From the NCBI GenBank assembly GCA_028564705.1, contig JAPXFQ010000113.1, positions 930,001 to 994,000 of the forward strand: a stretch of 64,000 nucleotides of DNA, in the 5' to 3' direction. Within the stretch, counting starts at the first letter, position 1. Each line of letters begins with the position of its first letter. The translations under genes were made by a program, and so were the position numbers. Below, in pieces: positions 48,016 to 60,497 of the stretch. The DNA is from Apricaphanius iberus (Eukaryota > Chordata > Actinopteri > Cyprinodontiformes > Aphaniidae). The notes under the pieces are model-generated. The model made no database searches. It saw only the letters and a list, made by a program, of their open reading frames with translations, and had not been told where the DNA came from.

Positions 48016-49682
48016 AATCATAACCGTTGTTCTTTCACAAAACAATCAGGTGATGCAATAAAGTACCGTCCAGCCATTGTAAACTGCACTGGTTAGTTTA
48101 ACCTCTCCAGCCAATATGTCACAATCTCAGCAGACAGGGGGTTATGTCATTAATCTGTGCTCTTTGACTTGAGAAAATATTAGAAAAAAAATTGAATTCA
48201 CAATACGACATCACTGAAAATCTAAAAGGCCAGGTGGGATGCAGTCGTTGTTGGGTGGTATAGACCTAGAATTATTCATTCACACTTTAAGGGACACTAA
48301 CACAGAACAGTTAGCCCTTTGGTGCAAGTCCCGTGGCAGTACTTTCTTTAACCAGACCTGAATTGAATTGCCCAAAATGCTAAAGATCAAATGGATTGAT
48401 GAAAGCCTCTTCACGACATGCAAGAAAAAGGAAAAGCTTGATTACACCCAACAGAGCAGATACATTTTCAACAACATTAATTCCCAATATTCTGTCCAGT
48501 TTAAACAAACATGTCAAAATGTATATCATGCATTACCAAATCCATCACATATGAGCTAAACTTTAAATGCAAAATGTATTGGTTTCAGACACAAATCCAT
48601 AAAGATTGTAATGTTCTGTGTGTGATGAAGAAATTATTACTTGTTTTTCAACTGTTATCATTACAGTTTAAGCTACTTTAACTTCTTGAAATACAAAATG
48701 TTTTATTAAAAAGTTGCACTAATTACCAAAGGATTAACTAAATGGAAAATTAAGATTTAAGAGGTCTTTGAATTGACTGGTGAGTTGAAAAGATGTCAAG
48801 TGCCATTACAGCAGGCATCTGCGATGAGAGGTTCCTAGATGATGAACCCAATGACCCTTTGTCTGCATGTTTTCCTCCTAATTGCCTGCTCTTTGAATAT
48901 GCTTAAATGACTAAAACATTTGTATTCATAATCATTTAATTTAATTTCTCAAGTGCCAAACCAGACTATTTAACAGAAAATTCCCACTTTGAAACATCAC
49001 TTTGCTGTGGATCTGCAAGCAGGTCTGAAGATTAAATAAATATAAAACACTTGAAGTTGGTCAGGGGGAGGAGGTCAGATTAGAAACCACAAATCCCAGG
49101 AATAATTCTCAGCAGGAGGACAGTAGCAAGCACGATGTAAACTCAAAGACCGTGTTAAGAATAATGTCAATGAAAAACACCTGTTATTCGAAATTTTAAA
49201 CAGAGCTGTGACTAAAGAATAAAGTGCTGTGTAAGGAGGGCTTCTCAGAATTGCAGTGTTTAACTAAACACCACTCTATACTGCCATCTGAAAAAATAAA
49301 TATCCTCTCTTCTTCCTATTTAAGAATTTACTGTTTCTTCCAACAATGTGCTCACTGTCTAATAAGCCTTGCAGAAACATCTGGATTCATTGCCTGTCAG
49401 ATTCATTCAGTCCCAGTATTTACTCATGATAGGAGATATATTTTATGCATTGCAGACCACTCAAACCAAAACATAAGTATAAGAGTGCCCTATAAATATG
49501 CTCCTGACAGGATTTACAAAACTGTCTGAACCTTTTTAGCAGATTAGCCCTTCAATTGGACAGGTTCTTGAGGTCACTACCAGCACCAAAGCAAAATACA
49601 TTTGTAACAGTATTGTTTTAATCCAATGAGAACACCCTAAATATTAAGGATTTATATAAACTGATCTGTCATATTACCACAA
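48016..49682. other. Non-coding sequence, no gene seen
   Basis: Unique-looking AT-rich sequence. Frames of 63 and 101 codons (48368, 49224) have no recognisable domain. Confidence 0.45.
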
Positions 49683-50082
49683 GTGGGACCAAGTCATTGC
49701 TTTGTAAGTCTCAAATAAGTCTCAAGTCAAGACAGGCAAGTTTCAAGTGAAGCCCTAAGTCATAAACTTCGAATTTCAAGTTCAGTCTTTTTTTATAGTT
49801 GCTTCTTAATGTTCAGTTTAAATAATAAACAATGTGTAATTTCGACAATCTTTATTTCAATACCCAATGAAACAAGAGCAACTGAACTTGTTTTTTAAAT
49901 CTAGCAGTTTGATGGGCGGATCTGCAGCTCTCTCACACATGCATAAACAGAGACGGTCTTCACTAAGATAGGATCAGTGAAGTCAAAGTCTTTTAATATT
50001 TTTTCAAGTCAAGTCTCAAGTCACAAAATTGACTCGAGTCTGACTCAAGTCCAAGCCATGTGACTCGAGTCCACACCTCTGC
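49683..50082. mobile_element. MITE-like repeat built from 'AAGTC' words
   Basis: Left end 'gtgggaccaagtcattgctt', 'tgtaagtctcaaataagtct', 'caagtcaagacaggcaagtt'. Right end 'tcaagtcaagtctcaagtca', 'gactcgagtctgactcaagt', 'catgtgactcgagtccacac' 'ctctg'. The ends are imperfect reverse complements made of GACTTG/CAAGTC words. This is a well-known fish repeat style. The centre is AT-rich and non-coding. Confidence 0.55.
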
Positions 50083-52604
50083 CAATTACTGCCGTATTTA
50101 GCTTTATTCATGTAAATATCAGTAATATCACAGTAACCTTTTAAATTTGGAGCACAACTATAGTTGAGTAATGCTTTCTATTATCTGGGAATTTAGAAGA
50201 CTAGAATTTCAAGATTAACAAGATTATTTTAAGTAAGGATGTAACAGTCATTAAGTAATTTATGTTCATTTATTCAGGGATATAAAATAGGCAATGTAAT
50301 ATAATAAGTGTGTGCCATCCTATCAAAAAGGGGAAGGCTACTGGTGTCAAAGTTTACAGCGGACCTATTCATAGTTCAGTATTCGGAGTAAACCTATTCA
50401 TGGATTTTTCTTTGGGACATGAGTCCAAGATATTAGTGAAAAATACACCAATGTATGAGATATTGGAAAGAGAATACCCAGCGCCATAGAGGCAGTAGCA
50501 GCTATGCTATTTGACTGTATTGGCTGGCATTTAGAAAGCAGCCAATCCAGGAACATCATTTGGTTTCCCAAGGCTCTGATTAGCTGGACCCTGAGTAGCA
50601 GAAATAAGGAAAACTGTTGCGATGGGGCCTATTAGTGCAAACTGAGGTATATATGGCATGTGAACTATTAAAATTGGCAGTTGTAAGTTTTTAGAGGAGA
50701 TCTCAACTATTCACAGGCGCCTTTGGTCCTTAACCACCGTGAATACCGGAAGTCCACTGGAACAAGGTTTTATGAATTTTTGGTTTCAAAATTGCTTACA
50801 TTTCCAATCATCACATTCCTACAGTTTAGAGTCTTTTTATGTAATTGTGTTTTTTTCTTATTAGATATCTTAGTCTCTATGTATCTTAGAGCAAATGCTG
50901 TACTGTATTTTCCTGTTGCTGAGCATTTCTAGTCAGCCAGCTGAACACAATTCTAATAAAGCTTTTCGTTGCTTAAGTAAAAGACTGATTTTGTTGTTTG
51001 GAATGATTCCTGCTTGTGAAATAAAACACCAGCTCTAATGTTATTGAATGTAAAACAAGGCCACCCATATCTCCGCCTGCTATATTTTAAAACTAGTATG
51101 TACCCTACTAAGAGCATGACTATTAAGCAACCAGCTGCAGGCTAGCAAATTGGCATAAAAAGTCCTCGATGTCTGATTTTTCTGGGCAAACATCTTGATA
51201 GATAGTGCTATAAAATAAAAAGTGATAATGTGTCATTGTTGCCGACTGTTTAATTGGCGTCAATCAGGTGCTATTCTGTGACTTTGTATGCACACTACAA
51301 GGCTAATCAGTAGCTACCACTTTGTAGGTAGATGTGAGAGTGACATCACTTCAATGCATCATTTAGTCCATATGTATGTAGGATTGCCTCGGACCGCTTT
51401 GATCCGAGCAAGACGTAGTCCGAAATAAAGGGGTCGGCTCAGGACGGTAAAAGCCTGGGGAAATGTGCTAAATAGGGAATGAGCCGACCCGGGCCGTGTC
51501 CAGCATACCCTGATGAAAAATAAGCATTTGTCGGGCATTACAGGCAACCCCCAAAAAAGGAGACATTATAAGTGTAACTTTGAGGCAAGTCAATTTTGTT
51601 CCATTGAAAACAGAAAACTTAGTTGTATGTTTTTAATATTTTCTGTTTTTGTGGAAATCCTCTGTTTGCATATGTATAGGAAATATCACTGAAATTGCGT
51701 GTGATGATCATTTGTTGCGAAACCTAAAAACAGAGGGGAAAATTGCATGAGAGGAAATGGTGAGCATCTGACAGGTGCAAAAAATGGATAGGAAGCAGGA
51801 GATGAGGCATAGAAGAAACAGATGAGGACATAAAGAAGCTGACTGGGTTTTGACTACTGGGGAGTTAGAGAGAGCGACATGAGAATAAGGTGAAACAAAT
51901 CCGTGAAATGCAGCGCAGCTGGGTGAGGACCTACACTAAGGAGATGCAGAAAACTGATTAAAACAGGAATGAGCACACATGGATCAAAACGAGACCCAAA
52001 AGCACCTTACTAAACTAAAAGCTAAAGACCAGTACAAAAACAAGAATTTTAAACACAATATGCAATACACAAAGAACAATACAGCATAACAAAACTAAGA
52101 AGCAAAGGAATAAACAGAAAAATATTTTCCATAAAATATAAAAAACTTTTAGTTTATAGCTAACAACTGCTTCACCATGTAAATTAGAGTCATCTCTGAA
52201 ACTGTCCACTGTGAAGTGGGAGCTCAGATATTTATAAATAAGATGATGAAAAACCTACCGCTAATTCACCACAATCCAGTGAAACATTACAGGTGGATCC
52301 TGTAGTTATTTGGAACCAAAATAACCACATTAACCTGACAAATCAAGTTAAAAGATGGTCAAATATGGACTCTCTTACCCATTACGGTTAATGTGTCTCA
52401 ACCTTAAAAATAGCAATCATAATTTCTGGTGAACAGAGAAGAGAAGTTGGCATCAGCACTTAGAAATGTTTATTTTTGTGGCCTTTGGATGGAAAAGGGC
52501 TGGAAGACTGCTTACCTTAGGAGTCAGAAAATACTGAAGATGGATTCAGACAAGCTGTGAGAAGCAGAACAGGCTCGATGAAGGAGGAAAAAACTCAAGA
52601 ACTT
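50083..52604. other. Non-coding sequence; one CpG-rich patch
   Basis: No gene. 51385-51500 is CpG-rich within AT-rich sequence and contains an 11-bp perfect inverted repeat ('gggtcggctca' 51431-51441, 'tgagccgaccc' 51480-51490), plus a smaller one ('ctcgga', 'tccgag' near 51389-51408). Confidence 0.4.
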
Positions 52605-52641
52605 GAGCTAATTCCTATCCTTGAGGGATAGGAATTAGCTC
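52605..52641. repeat. Perfect 16-bp hairpin, 5-nt loop
   Basis: 'gagctaattcctatcc' (52605-52620), loop 'ttgag', 'ggataggaattagctc' (52626-52641). Pairing stops abruptly on both sides. No T tract or A tract follows that would suggest a terminator-like signal. Confidence 0.95.
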
Positions 52642-53879
52642 TTAAATGCACAAAGTTGAAACTTTGGTTTGTCTGATGTCATTTGCATGCTGGCTCACAC
52701 AGACAAGTATATATAAATGTTTCAAATATAACTAACTTATATCATTGAGGGTCAGTTTCATTACGAAGAGACACAGATCTACAACAAGTCATAAAATGTG
52801 CACTCCTTTTTTTTTTTTTTGCAGTGCACAGAAAATATTTACAGCAATTTATAAAGGCCAGGTGTTGTAATACTAGGTCATAGTATCCTGTCATAACAGC
52901 CCTGTTTTATCTTCAACAGGAGGATGAAGATCATTGTAATTATACCTATCCCTGTGTATGGTTATTAATTTCAACTGTAGGAATATTTCTAGCTCTAATG
53001 ACTTTTCCATCTCACTAGAACCATGCTTGAAAGGCAATCAAAGCTGCACTCACAGTTTGGCACAAGATTAAACTTGGGATTCACACAAGAATATATCAAA
53101 CTCTGGGAGAGATTCTGATTAAATCTTGTGCAGCCATCCATAGTCAGTTTGGATGAAAAGCCAACCAACCATAAAAATTAATAATAATATGTTTTACTTT
53201 TTCATTTATTGCAAATCAAGAGTGTGATTACCTCAACTGTTCTTTGTGATAGCCTCACTCTATTCTTTTTTTCTCCTGCCTCAATGTTTTATTCTGTCTG
53301 ACTTCTGTTGAACAAATGCATCTATTTTTTTTGCCATCATTTTAAATTATTTACATCCTGTCAGGTATCACCCAGTTCCTTTTTCTACCACCCAATTCAT
53401 AACACCCTTCATCCTCCCAGTAATCAAACTTTACACAAGTGGTTCCTCCCGTTGGTATCCTTATATCAGGACTCACTCAGGATCTGGTGTTTTCCTTAGG
53501 AAATGACTAATAAATTAGCAGAGTTTCCAGGCTGGCTGCGAAAAAGCCAGACAAGCACACAGAAGGATCCCCGATTAGTTCGGCTTGGAGAAAAGGCCAG
53601 ACAGGCTGAGGCTGTAGAAACCATTTAGCATCATCGCTGTCTTGAAACCTTGAAGGAAAACGTATTTATCTGATGGCATGGGTCTGCTTTTTAATTTCCT
53701 TAAAGGGATTTCTCAGCTACATGTATACTGTATCAAACATCATACAAGTGCTACATAGCATGTATATATTTTAATCCAGAGAACCTTTTTTATTACTACT
53801 CTGAAAGAAAATCAGCGCTACAGTCAGGTTTAAATCAAAACTAAAAATTCAACTGTGTAGAGTTGCCTTTGAGTCAGCG
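52642..53879. other. Non-coding sequence, nothing recognised
   Basis: AT-rich, with a T14 run near 52808. No gene or element end supported. Confidence 0.4.
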
Positions 53880-54117
53880 ATTGTCACGTTTCATATGTTT
53901 TGTGACTTTCATGATTTTTTACTATTTTTCATGCTTTGCTGTGTATCGTCTGTGTTTCATGCTTAATTGCTGCTTATACTTGCCGTAATGTTGCATCGTA
54001 TGCTTTTTATTGCTTAATTATATATGCTTTGTTAGTTTATCACTGAATCATGTTAAGCACCTTGAATTACCCTGTCGTTGAAAGTGTTTTACAAATTAGA
54101 ATGACCTTGCCTTGTAT
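53880..54117 (+). mobile_element. LINE 3' UTR and tail
   Basis: 'catgttaagcaccttgaatt', 'accctgtcgttgaaagtgtt', 'ttacaaattagaatgacctt' 'gccttg' is a sense-strand LINE tail of the 'aagcactttgaattgcc...aaatgtgctatacaaataaa...ccttgccttg' type common in fish. The preceding 150 bp ('tttcatgctttgctgtgtat...') is its T-rich UTR. No coding sequence. Confidence 0.6.
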
Positions 54118-57100
54118 TTGCTGACATGTAATACTCACCGAGCAGCAGTTACAGTCATCAAATCACATAAGATGAACCAGTTACAACACATTTTTCCTCT
54201 TTTTAACTTTTAAGGAGTCTAATTCTGCTCACCATGAAACATGCTGGGTAAGGAAATGTTTGTAGATATTAAAAAGTTTAATAGCAATAGCAATAAAACT
54301 TGGGACTCAAGAAAACAAGAACCCCTTCCATAGAAAGTGGTAATACTCTTTTGTTTTGGGTCCACTTTAAAAAAAGACCAGATATTAATTTGCCAATGCA
54401 GAAAGGAAAATATAGATTGCAACAACATGGTTTTGGCATACCATGAGTCCATAGTGCTTATATTATCATCTGATCCCTTTTTGCTTACCAAGCAGTTTTT
54501 TGCAGAGCTGATACTGCAAACACATTGGGACAGGATAAAGTATAACTATTGAACAGGACTGTTTTAACATAAATCCTTAAACATTTAATCCAACAATTAT
54601 TTGACCACAAGCCCTTGGGATGGTACCCTACCACTGATGACGTGTGTAATGTAGCTCTACTTTTTTTTCAAAAGTTGGGCTAACCACCACCTTATAGCGA
54701 CTATTTCAACAGATCATGCAAGTCTGACCTAAACCATAAAACACACAACACTGTAACCCTTACCTTTAATAAACAATGGATGTCCTGTTTTTCCTCCAGC
54801 CACTCATTTACTGCAGGGAACAGGGGCAACTTTTGTAGGTGAATATGTGTTTATGTGTACTCCCTAGGGATAAGTAACAGTTAAATTTAGCATTTTTACT
54901 TGGGATAGCTTAAACCCAAATGTTCAGACAGACATAAATCTAACTGAGTGGTGAGTCTGTTTTTAGGTGTCCAATACAGTAACTAAAACACAAATAAGAC
55001 ATTCAGCTGAGGTGTGTACATGCCTCACATCAGTGGGCCAGTCTGCCCACCAGGATACCTTTCAGTTTTATTTCCCCACTTTACAAAGAACTAAAACATG
55101 CGCACCTGAACATTTCTGGTCTTTTAACGAGATATTAAAAACATCAGCGCAAATGCATTTCCCACAATTTCAAACCTTCCTGTAGACCAGACAGCAGTTT
55201 AAAAACAGTCAGACAAAAGTCTGACTCTTCAGACCAAGAACAACATTAAAACTCATAAAAAAGGTATTTTAGATTGGGTAGGAGATGCCTAGGGTGTGGG
55301 ACAATTTCCCAAAAAGCCAACAATAGCAGAACCTTTTTTATTGCTAAAGTAGGTTTTCGGAAAAAAAAAAATAGTACACATTAACATAGCAATAAAATTC
55401 AGAAAAAAAGTATTGTTCCACCAAAGAAAGACCTGTGGAGAAAAATAAATAGAAAAGCTATGAAGAAAGTCTCAAAATGCTCAACTTATTTTGAGAAGTG
55501 CTGATAATGAGCTATGATTCACATGATCTCAACTCTCAGCTCCACTGAGTATAAAGGCAACGAGGTAGGAGGTGGAGAACATGGCAGACACAAAGAGGTC
55601 TTGGCTTTGATTAAGAGAACCAAAAAGAACTGACAAAATTACATTCATACTACCAAATAAATTTAAATCAATAAGGAGGCTCAGTATTGGTAATACAAAC
55701 ACGGATAATGCCAGGGTGAAAGGAGTACAATGAGGAAAGAAACTCTTTAAAGGGGGCAAAAACCAAGGCAATTCAAAAATGTTTCCAATACATTTGCCAG
55801 ATATTAAAGACAAATTCCACCAATAAAATGTTAAATATTTAAAGTACTTTTACATTGCGTGCCATTATACACTTATAATGAACAAGTAGTACTTTTTTTA
55901 TTCACACCAAAACATAAATAAGACGGTAAATTAGAGTTAAAATGGCAGTATTCTAATTAAGAGACAAAAACTCTACTACTGAGGTACAGTCACTCCATTG
56001 AAGTAGCATTTCCCCTTTTATTAGAAATAAATAATAAAGCATGTAGTAGTGATTTAATAGCTTAAAATTCCACAAATAATTCAGATTTATTCATCTCAAT
56101 GAATAAATATGCAACATGGCTTGTGACTCCTGATATTGTTTCAAATCTCAATAGCCAAAAATTAAAACAAAGACATGTTTTGTGATAACCTTAAAGAGAT
56201 AACAAATCTCAACTCTGCCGGTTGGACTTCTGATAAACCCAGCATGAGGGAACAGGATTAAAATCCATCATGTATGGTTGGACGGCAGGTAGAAAAATGT
56301 GATACAAGAGATTTACATGAAACAAAAACAAACATGCCAGAAATGTGGCAGAAGTCATAATCAGCAGCAGCTGGTTTATTTAAACAGTAAAGCAGGGCAG
56401 ATAAAAACAGACATTTAGCACAGCTTTGTTGAGACAAGAGAGACAATGTTTCTTCAGCTGTTGCTAATGTTTCTGACTTGTAAATGTAAAAAAGGTGCAA
56501 AGACAGATTTTGATTTACTGGTAACAACTGCCTCTTACACTTTCATAAAACTATCAATGTACCTGCTACAGCTTTAAAGGAACTCTCCAGATATTGAAAA
56601 AAATAAAACCTATATAAAAGAAAAAATATACAGAGCTGCAAATAAATTGGTATGCTACATTATTCGATAAGTGTCACCTGTATTTACAGCTTGCAATTTC
56701 TGCACTTTGTTGATATAGACATGGACCAACTGACACTGGCCTAGAAAAGTTTTAGTAGTTTTTAGAATGAAGTGGGATAAGTCCCTGCTGATCCCACAAA
56801 CTTCCTGGTTTCAGCAGTTCAGATAAAAAAGAGCAAGAAGAACTTTACTGTGCACCTATGACGCTAATGCAGGCATTCACTAAAGCATAACCCCCGCATG
56901 TTTTGAGTCTACCCACACTCTCCCTGATGCTCTGACATTCTCATCACCTTCCCCCACATTATGCGACATCCTTTATTTTTCAAGCCTCATTAACAAACAC
57001 TCCAAATGTTAACATTTCATAACACGGGCTGCGGCCGTTGCTAAATGTCACCCCTGCCCACGCAAACACACTTGTCGCAGTGTGAGGAAAACTATGTGAG

Positions 57101-57561
57101 TGCTCCGCAACCTCTCACTGGAACATCTGCCAATTTGCTTATCATTTAACAAATCTGTGAGTGAGTTTTTCCACCCTCATTCTCATCAACACGTTTGCTT
57201 TCTTGGCCTACAGGTCCTTCCATCTGTTAGCCAGCTGGTTAGAGCAGAGGACGGAAAAGAGAGGAGGTTCCTGCTCCACCCGTGTTTTTGCAACTCCCAA
57301 CACTCAACATTTTTCCCGCTGACTGGAATGGTTCCTCTGTGGGTCTCATTGGGGTCTGACCCGACCAGGGCACTGCTTTTAGCTCTCTGCATGATGTCAC
57401 ATTCTGTCCAAAGACACCACAATGTTAAATACAGAGCAGTGTAATAAATTACTGACAGGATTCTTCGTCCATACATTTTTTCTCTTAATTCTCTCGGCAG
57501 CATCTCAGATATATCCATACCCTTAAAGGAATAGTTCACCGTTTTTACATACTGACATATG
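54118..57561. other. Non-coding sequence, no gene supported
   Basis: Several medium frames (for example 57100-57444 plus, 57186-57566 minus, 55529-55813 minus) have no recognisable domain. The two near 57.2 kb overlap each other on opposite strands. 56990-57420 is GC-richer and could be a conserved or regulatory stretch. Confidence 0.35.
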
Positions 57562-58079
57562 TTCAATTCAATTCAATTCAGTTTATTTATATAGCGCCAT
57601 TTCACAACAGATGTCATCTCAAGGCACTTTACAAAAAGAGTTATTACAATACAATGTTTAATGTAGAAATTACAGAACCACAGAAGATTGCGTCGTGGAA
57701 TTCTCAGCAATCCCTCATACTGAGCAAGCATGCAGCGACAGTGGGAAGGAAAAACTCCCTTTTAACAGGAAGAAACCTCCGGCAGAACCAGGCTCAGCAC
57801 AAGCGGTTATCTGCCGCGACCGTCTGTGGCTTGGAGAATACATAACAGAGACACAGAAAGAGCAATAGAACTGATGCAGAAGTTTGTTGCAGGACGTGGA
57901 GAATTTTCCGTCACTGCAATGCCATCTTAGTCAGGGTCGTCAAGCAGGGCTAATCCGGAGCACCTACTATAATAGAAAACAGGTTAGTGCTTGAATTGAC
58001 AGCACATCATGCAGTTGGGGAGAAGTAGGAGAGAAAGTAGGAACAGACCCTAATAATGTCCTCCAACAGCCTACACTCT

Positions 58080-58478
58080 GTCTGAGTCCTCCTGATCGAG
58101 GCTCAGCCCTTGGACGGTGTAGGGCCGGTAACGGCCCCCGTCATGCCGGGGTCTTCTCGGAGTCGGGTTGTTTGAGAATGCAGCCCAAAGTGGGTGGTAA
58201 ACTCCATCTAAGGCTAAATACCGGCACGAGACCGATAGTCGACAACTATCTTAAGGAAAAATATTGACAGAACTGAGAGGACAGAGTTGAAGAGGGCAGA
58301 GAAACGTTTAAGAGATAAACGGGTGGGGTCCGCACAGTCTGCCCGGGGGATTCAACCCGGCAGGTAATGGGCGGCCGCACTGTGCGGGAGGATCCCCTTG
58401 AGGGACCTCTCTCCGGCGCACTGGCTGGCCCCCGTGGGGCGCATTTCTTCCGCGGCGGTAAGCCGCGACCGGCTCCGG
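58080..58478 (+). pseudogene. 28S rRNA-derived fragment inside the LINE UTR
   Basis: On the plus strand this reads as the 5' part of large-subunit rRNA: 'gtctgagtcctcctgatcga', 'gtcttctcggagtcgggttg', 'cagcccaaagtgggtggtaa', 'aggctaaataccggcacgag', 'accgatagtcgacaa', 'taaacgggtggggtccg', 'gggggattcaacccgg', 'ccgcgaccggctccgg'. These are in the order found in eukaryotic 28S around the first two expansion segments. Several conserved positions are changed (58246-58315 is clearly degraded), and the piece is far too short to be functional. Junctions: LINE UTR up to about 58075, and LINE-like sequence again ('tttttacctggcttacatta') from 58480. Orientation is antisense to the LINE. Confidence 0.85.
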
Positions 58479-58632
58479 ATTTTTACCTGGCTTACATTAA
58501 TCTATCTCTACCTAGCTACTCTACCTCTTCCTATCTCTTCCTAACTTTTGACACTCTGCCTGACTACTAACATTAACCTGTCTCTTCCTATCTACCTGTC
58601 TGACCTGACTCTAACTACCTATAAACATATCT

Positions 58633-59104
58633 CTAACTGTAAGCTTTGTCAAAGAGGAAAGTTTTTAGCCTAGTTTTAAAGATAGACAAATTGTCTGCTT
58701 CACGAACCAACCCTGGGAGCCGGTTCCATAGGAGGGGAGCCTGATAGCTGAAAGATCTGCCACCCATTCTACTTTTAGAAATCCTAGGAACTACCAGTAA
58801 ACCTGCAGTCTGAGAGCGAAGGTCTCTGTTTGGAAACATATGGAACAATCAGGTCTCTTATGTATGATGGAGCTAGATTATTAAGGGCTTTATATGTCAG
58901 AAGGAGGATCTTGAATTCTATTCTAGATTTTACTGGGAGCCAGTGAAGAGAAGCTAAAACAGGGGAAATGTGATCTCTTCTTTTAATATTCATCAGAATC
59001 CTAGCAGCAGCATTTTGAACTAACTGAAGACTTTTAATTGTATTCTGTGGACTACCTGATAATAGACGGGTTACAGTAATCCAGCCTTGAAGTAACAAAG
59101 GCAT
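58633..59104 (-). pseudogene. L2 ORF2 C-terminus, split by two frameshifts
   Basis: Continues the ORF above. [20 protein letters not shown] to [10 protein letters not shown] is in a new frame after the insertion near 59068. A second single-base insertion near 58826-58830 shifts it again before [20 protein letters not shown] through FLFDKAYS (stop at 58633). Comparison with the intact fragment at 47514-48012 shows each break is one extra nucleotide. Otherwise the two copies are closely similar, so the breaks are recent relative to insertion. Confidence 0.8.
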
Positions 59105-60497
59105 GGACTAGTTTTTCAGCATCACTCCTGGACAGGATGGTTCTAATTTTTGCAATATTCCTAAGGTGAAAAAAGGAAATCCTAGAGACTTCTTTAATGT
59201 GAGATCTAAATGACATATCTTGGTCAAAAATGACACCGAGGTTTTTTGCTTTATTACTGGAGGCTAATTTAATGCCGTCCAGGTGAAGGGGCTGACTAAG
59301 TAGTTTCTTTTTCAGAGCTTCTGGTCCAAAGACGACAACTTCTGTTTTATCAGAATTTAGAAGCAAGAAGTTTAGAGTCATCCAAGTTTTTATGTCTTCC
59401 AGACATGCCTGTAGTCTACCTAACTGATTGGATTCATCAGGATTTATGGATAGATATAGCTGTGTATCATCTGCGTAACTATGGAAATTTATCCCATGCT
59501 GCCTAATTATTTTACCAATAGGAAGCATATATATAGTAAAAAGAATCGGCCCAAGCACTGAACCCTTTGGTACTCCGCAACTAACTTTTGAGGTTGAGGA
59601 GGGTTTATCATTTACTTGAACAAACTGAAATCTGTTAGACAAATAAGATTTAAACCAGCCTAGTGCTGTTCCTATTATACCGACACTTTGAAGCCTTTCT
59701 ATGAGAATATTGTGATCAACAGTGTCAAAGGCAGCACTGAGATCTAACAGGACCAGAATGGTCACCAGTCCATTGTCTGAGGATATGAGAATATCATTAG
59801 TAACCTTCACCAGAGCTGTTTCAGTGCTGTGATGAGCTCTAAAGCCTGACTGAAACTTCTCAAACAGCTCATTATTGTTTAAATGCTCACATATCTGGTG
59901 TGCAACTATTTTCTCAAGAATTTTAGATAAGAAGGGAAGATTAGATATCGGTCTATAGTTAATTAAGTCGTTTTGATCAAGAGAGGGTTTCTTAAGTAGA
60001 GGTTTAATTACAGCAATCTTAAACTCCTGTGGTACATATCCATTGACTAAGGATAGATTCATTATATTTAAAATTGGAGCAGCGATCAGAGGGAAAACTT
60101 CTTTTAAGAGTTTAGTTGGGATTGGGTCTAAAACGCAAGTTGAAGGTTTAGATGAAGCTAATAATTTTAGTACATCACAAAGTTCGGCTGCATTAAAGCA
60201 GTTTAAGCATATATTAGGTTCAACCATTTTTGAGGCTGCCTCATTAACTAAGGAGGAAGCAAGCATATTGGGAAGGTTCCCAATTATCTTATTCTTTATG
60301 GAGTCTATTTTATTTATAAAGAATTGCATGAAGTCGTCACTGCTTAGAGCTTGGGGAATGGTTGGCTCGATAGAGCTATGATCCTGTGTGAGTTTGGCAA
60401 CTGTATTAAAAAGAAACCTAGGATTATTTTTATTCTCCTCGATTAAAGATGAATAATATGCTGTTCTAGCTGTGTGAAGGCTCTTTTTATATAGCAA
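59052..60497 (-). CDS. L2 ORF2: reverse transcriptase
   Basis: A 481-codon frame covering the RT of an APE-type LINE, which primes DNA synthesis on nicked genomic DNA from its own RNA. Visible in order: VIKPLLKKPSLDQNDLINYR (164-182), PISNLPFLSKILEKIVAHQI (183-202), FQSGFRAHHSTETALVKV (215-232), LVLLDLSAAFDTVDHNIL with the first catalytic aspartate at 252, SCGVPKGSVLGPILFTIYML (306-325), YADDTQLYLS with catalytic aspartates 343-344, then a VVFGPE...LGVIFD thumb region and [12 protein letters not shown]. All catalytic residues are present. The ORF is open upstream of the first methionine, so that start is not the true one. One extra base near 59068 throws the C-terminus out of frame. L2 clade is inferred from the LDLSAAFDTVDH and HWLPV motifs. 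Confidence 0.85.
   Translation of the reverse strand: MLYKKSLHTARTAYYSSLIEENKNNPRFLFNTVAKLTQDHSSIEPTIPQALSSDDFMQFFINKIDSIKNKIIGNLPNMLASSLVNEAASKMVEPNICLNCFNAAELCDVLKLLASSKPSTCVLDPIPTKLLKEVFPLIAAPILNIMNLSLVNGYVPQEFKIAVIKPLLKKPSLDQNDLINYRPISNLPFLSKILEKIVAHQICEHLNNNELFEKFQSGFRAHHSTETALVKVTNDILISSDNGLVTILVLLDLSAAFDTVDHNILIERLQSVGIIGTALGWFKSYLSNRFQFVQVNDKPSSTSKVSCGVPKGSVLGPILFTIYMLPIGKIIRQHGINFHSYADDTQLYLSINPDESNQLGRLQACLEDIKTWMTLNFLLLNSDKTEVVVFGPEALKKKLLSQPLHLDGIKLASSNKAKNLGVIFDQDMSFRSHIKEVSRISFFHLRNIAKIRTILSRSDAEKLVHAFVTSRLDYCNPSIIR

Noticed and set aside
57100..57566. 114-codon plus and 126-codon minus frames
   Set aside because: They overlap on opposite strands, match no motif I know, and the minus frame begins in the sequence next to the LINE tail.
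58080..58478. Functional rRNA gene
   Set aside because: Only about 400 bp, degraded at conserved positions, with no neighbouring rDNA, and it lies inside a LINE.
58367..58570. 67-codon frame
   Set aside because: It reads through the 28S rRNA-derived segment and into LINE sequence, so it is a chance frame.
60043..60381. 112-codon plus-strand frame
   Set aside because: Antisense shadow of the L2 reverse transcriptase.
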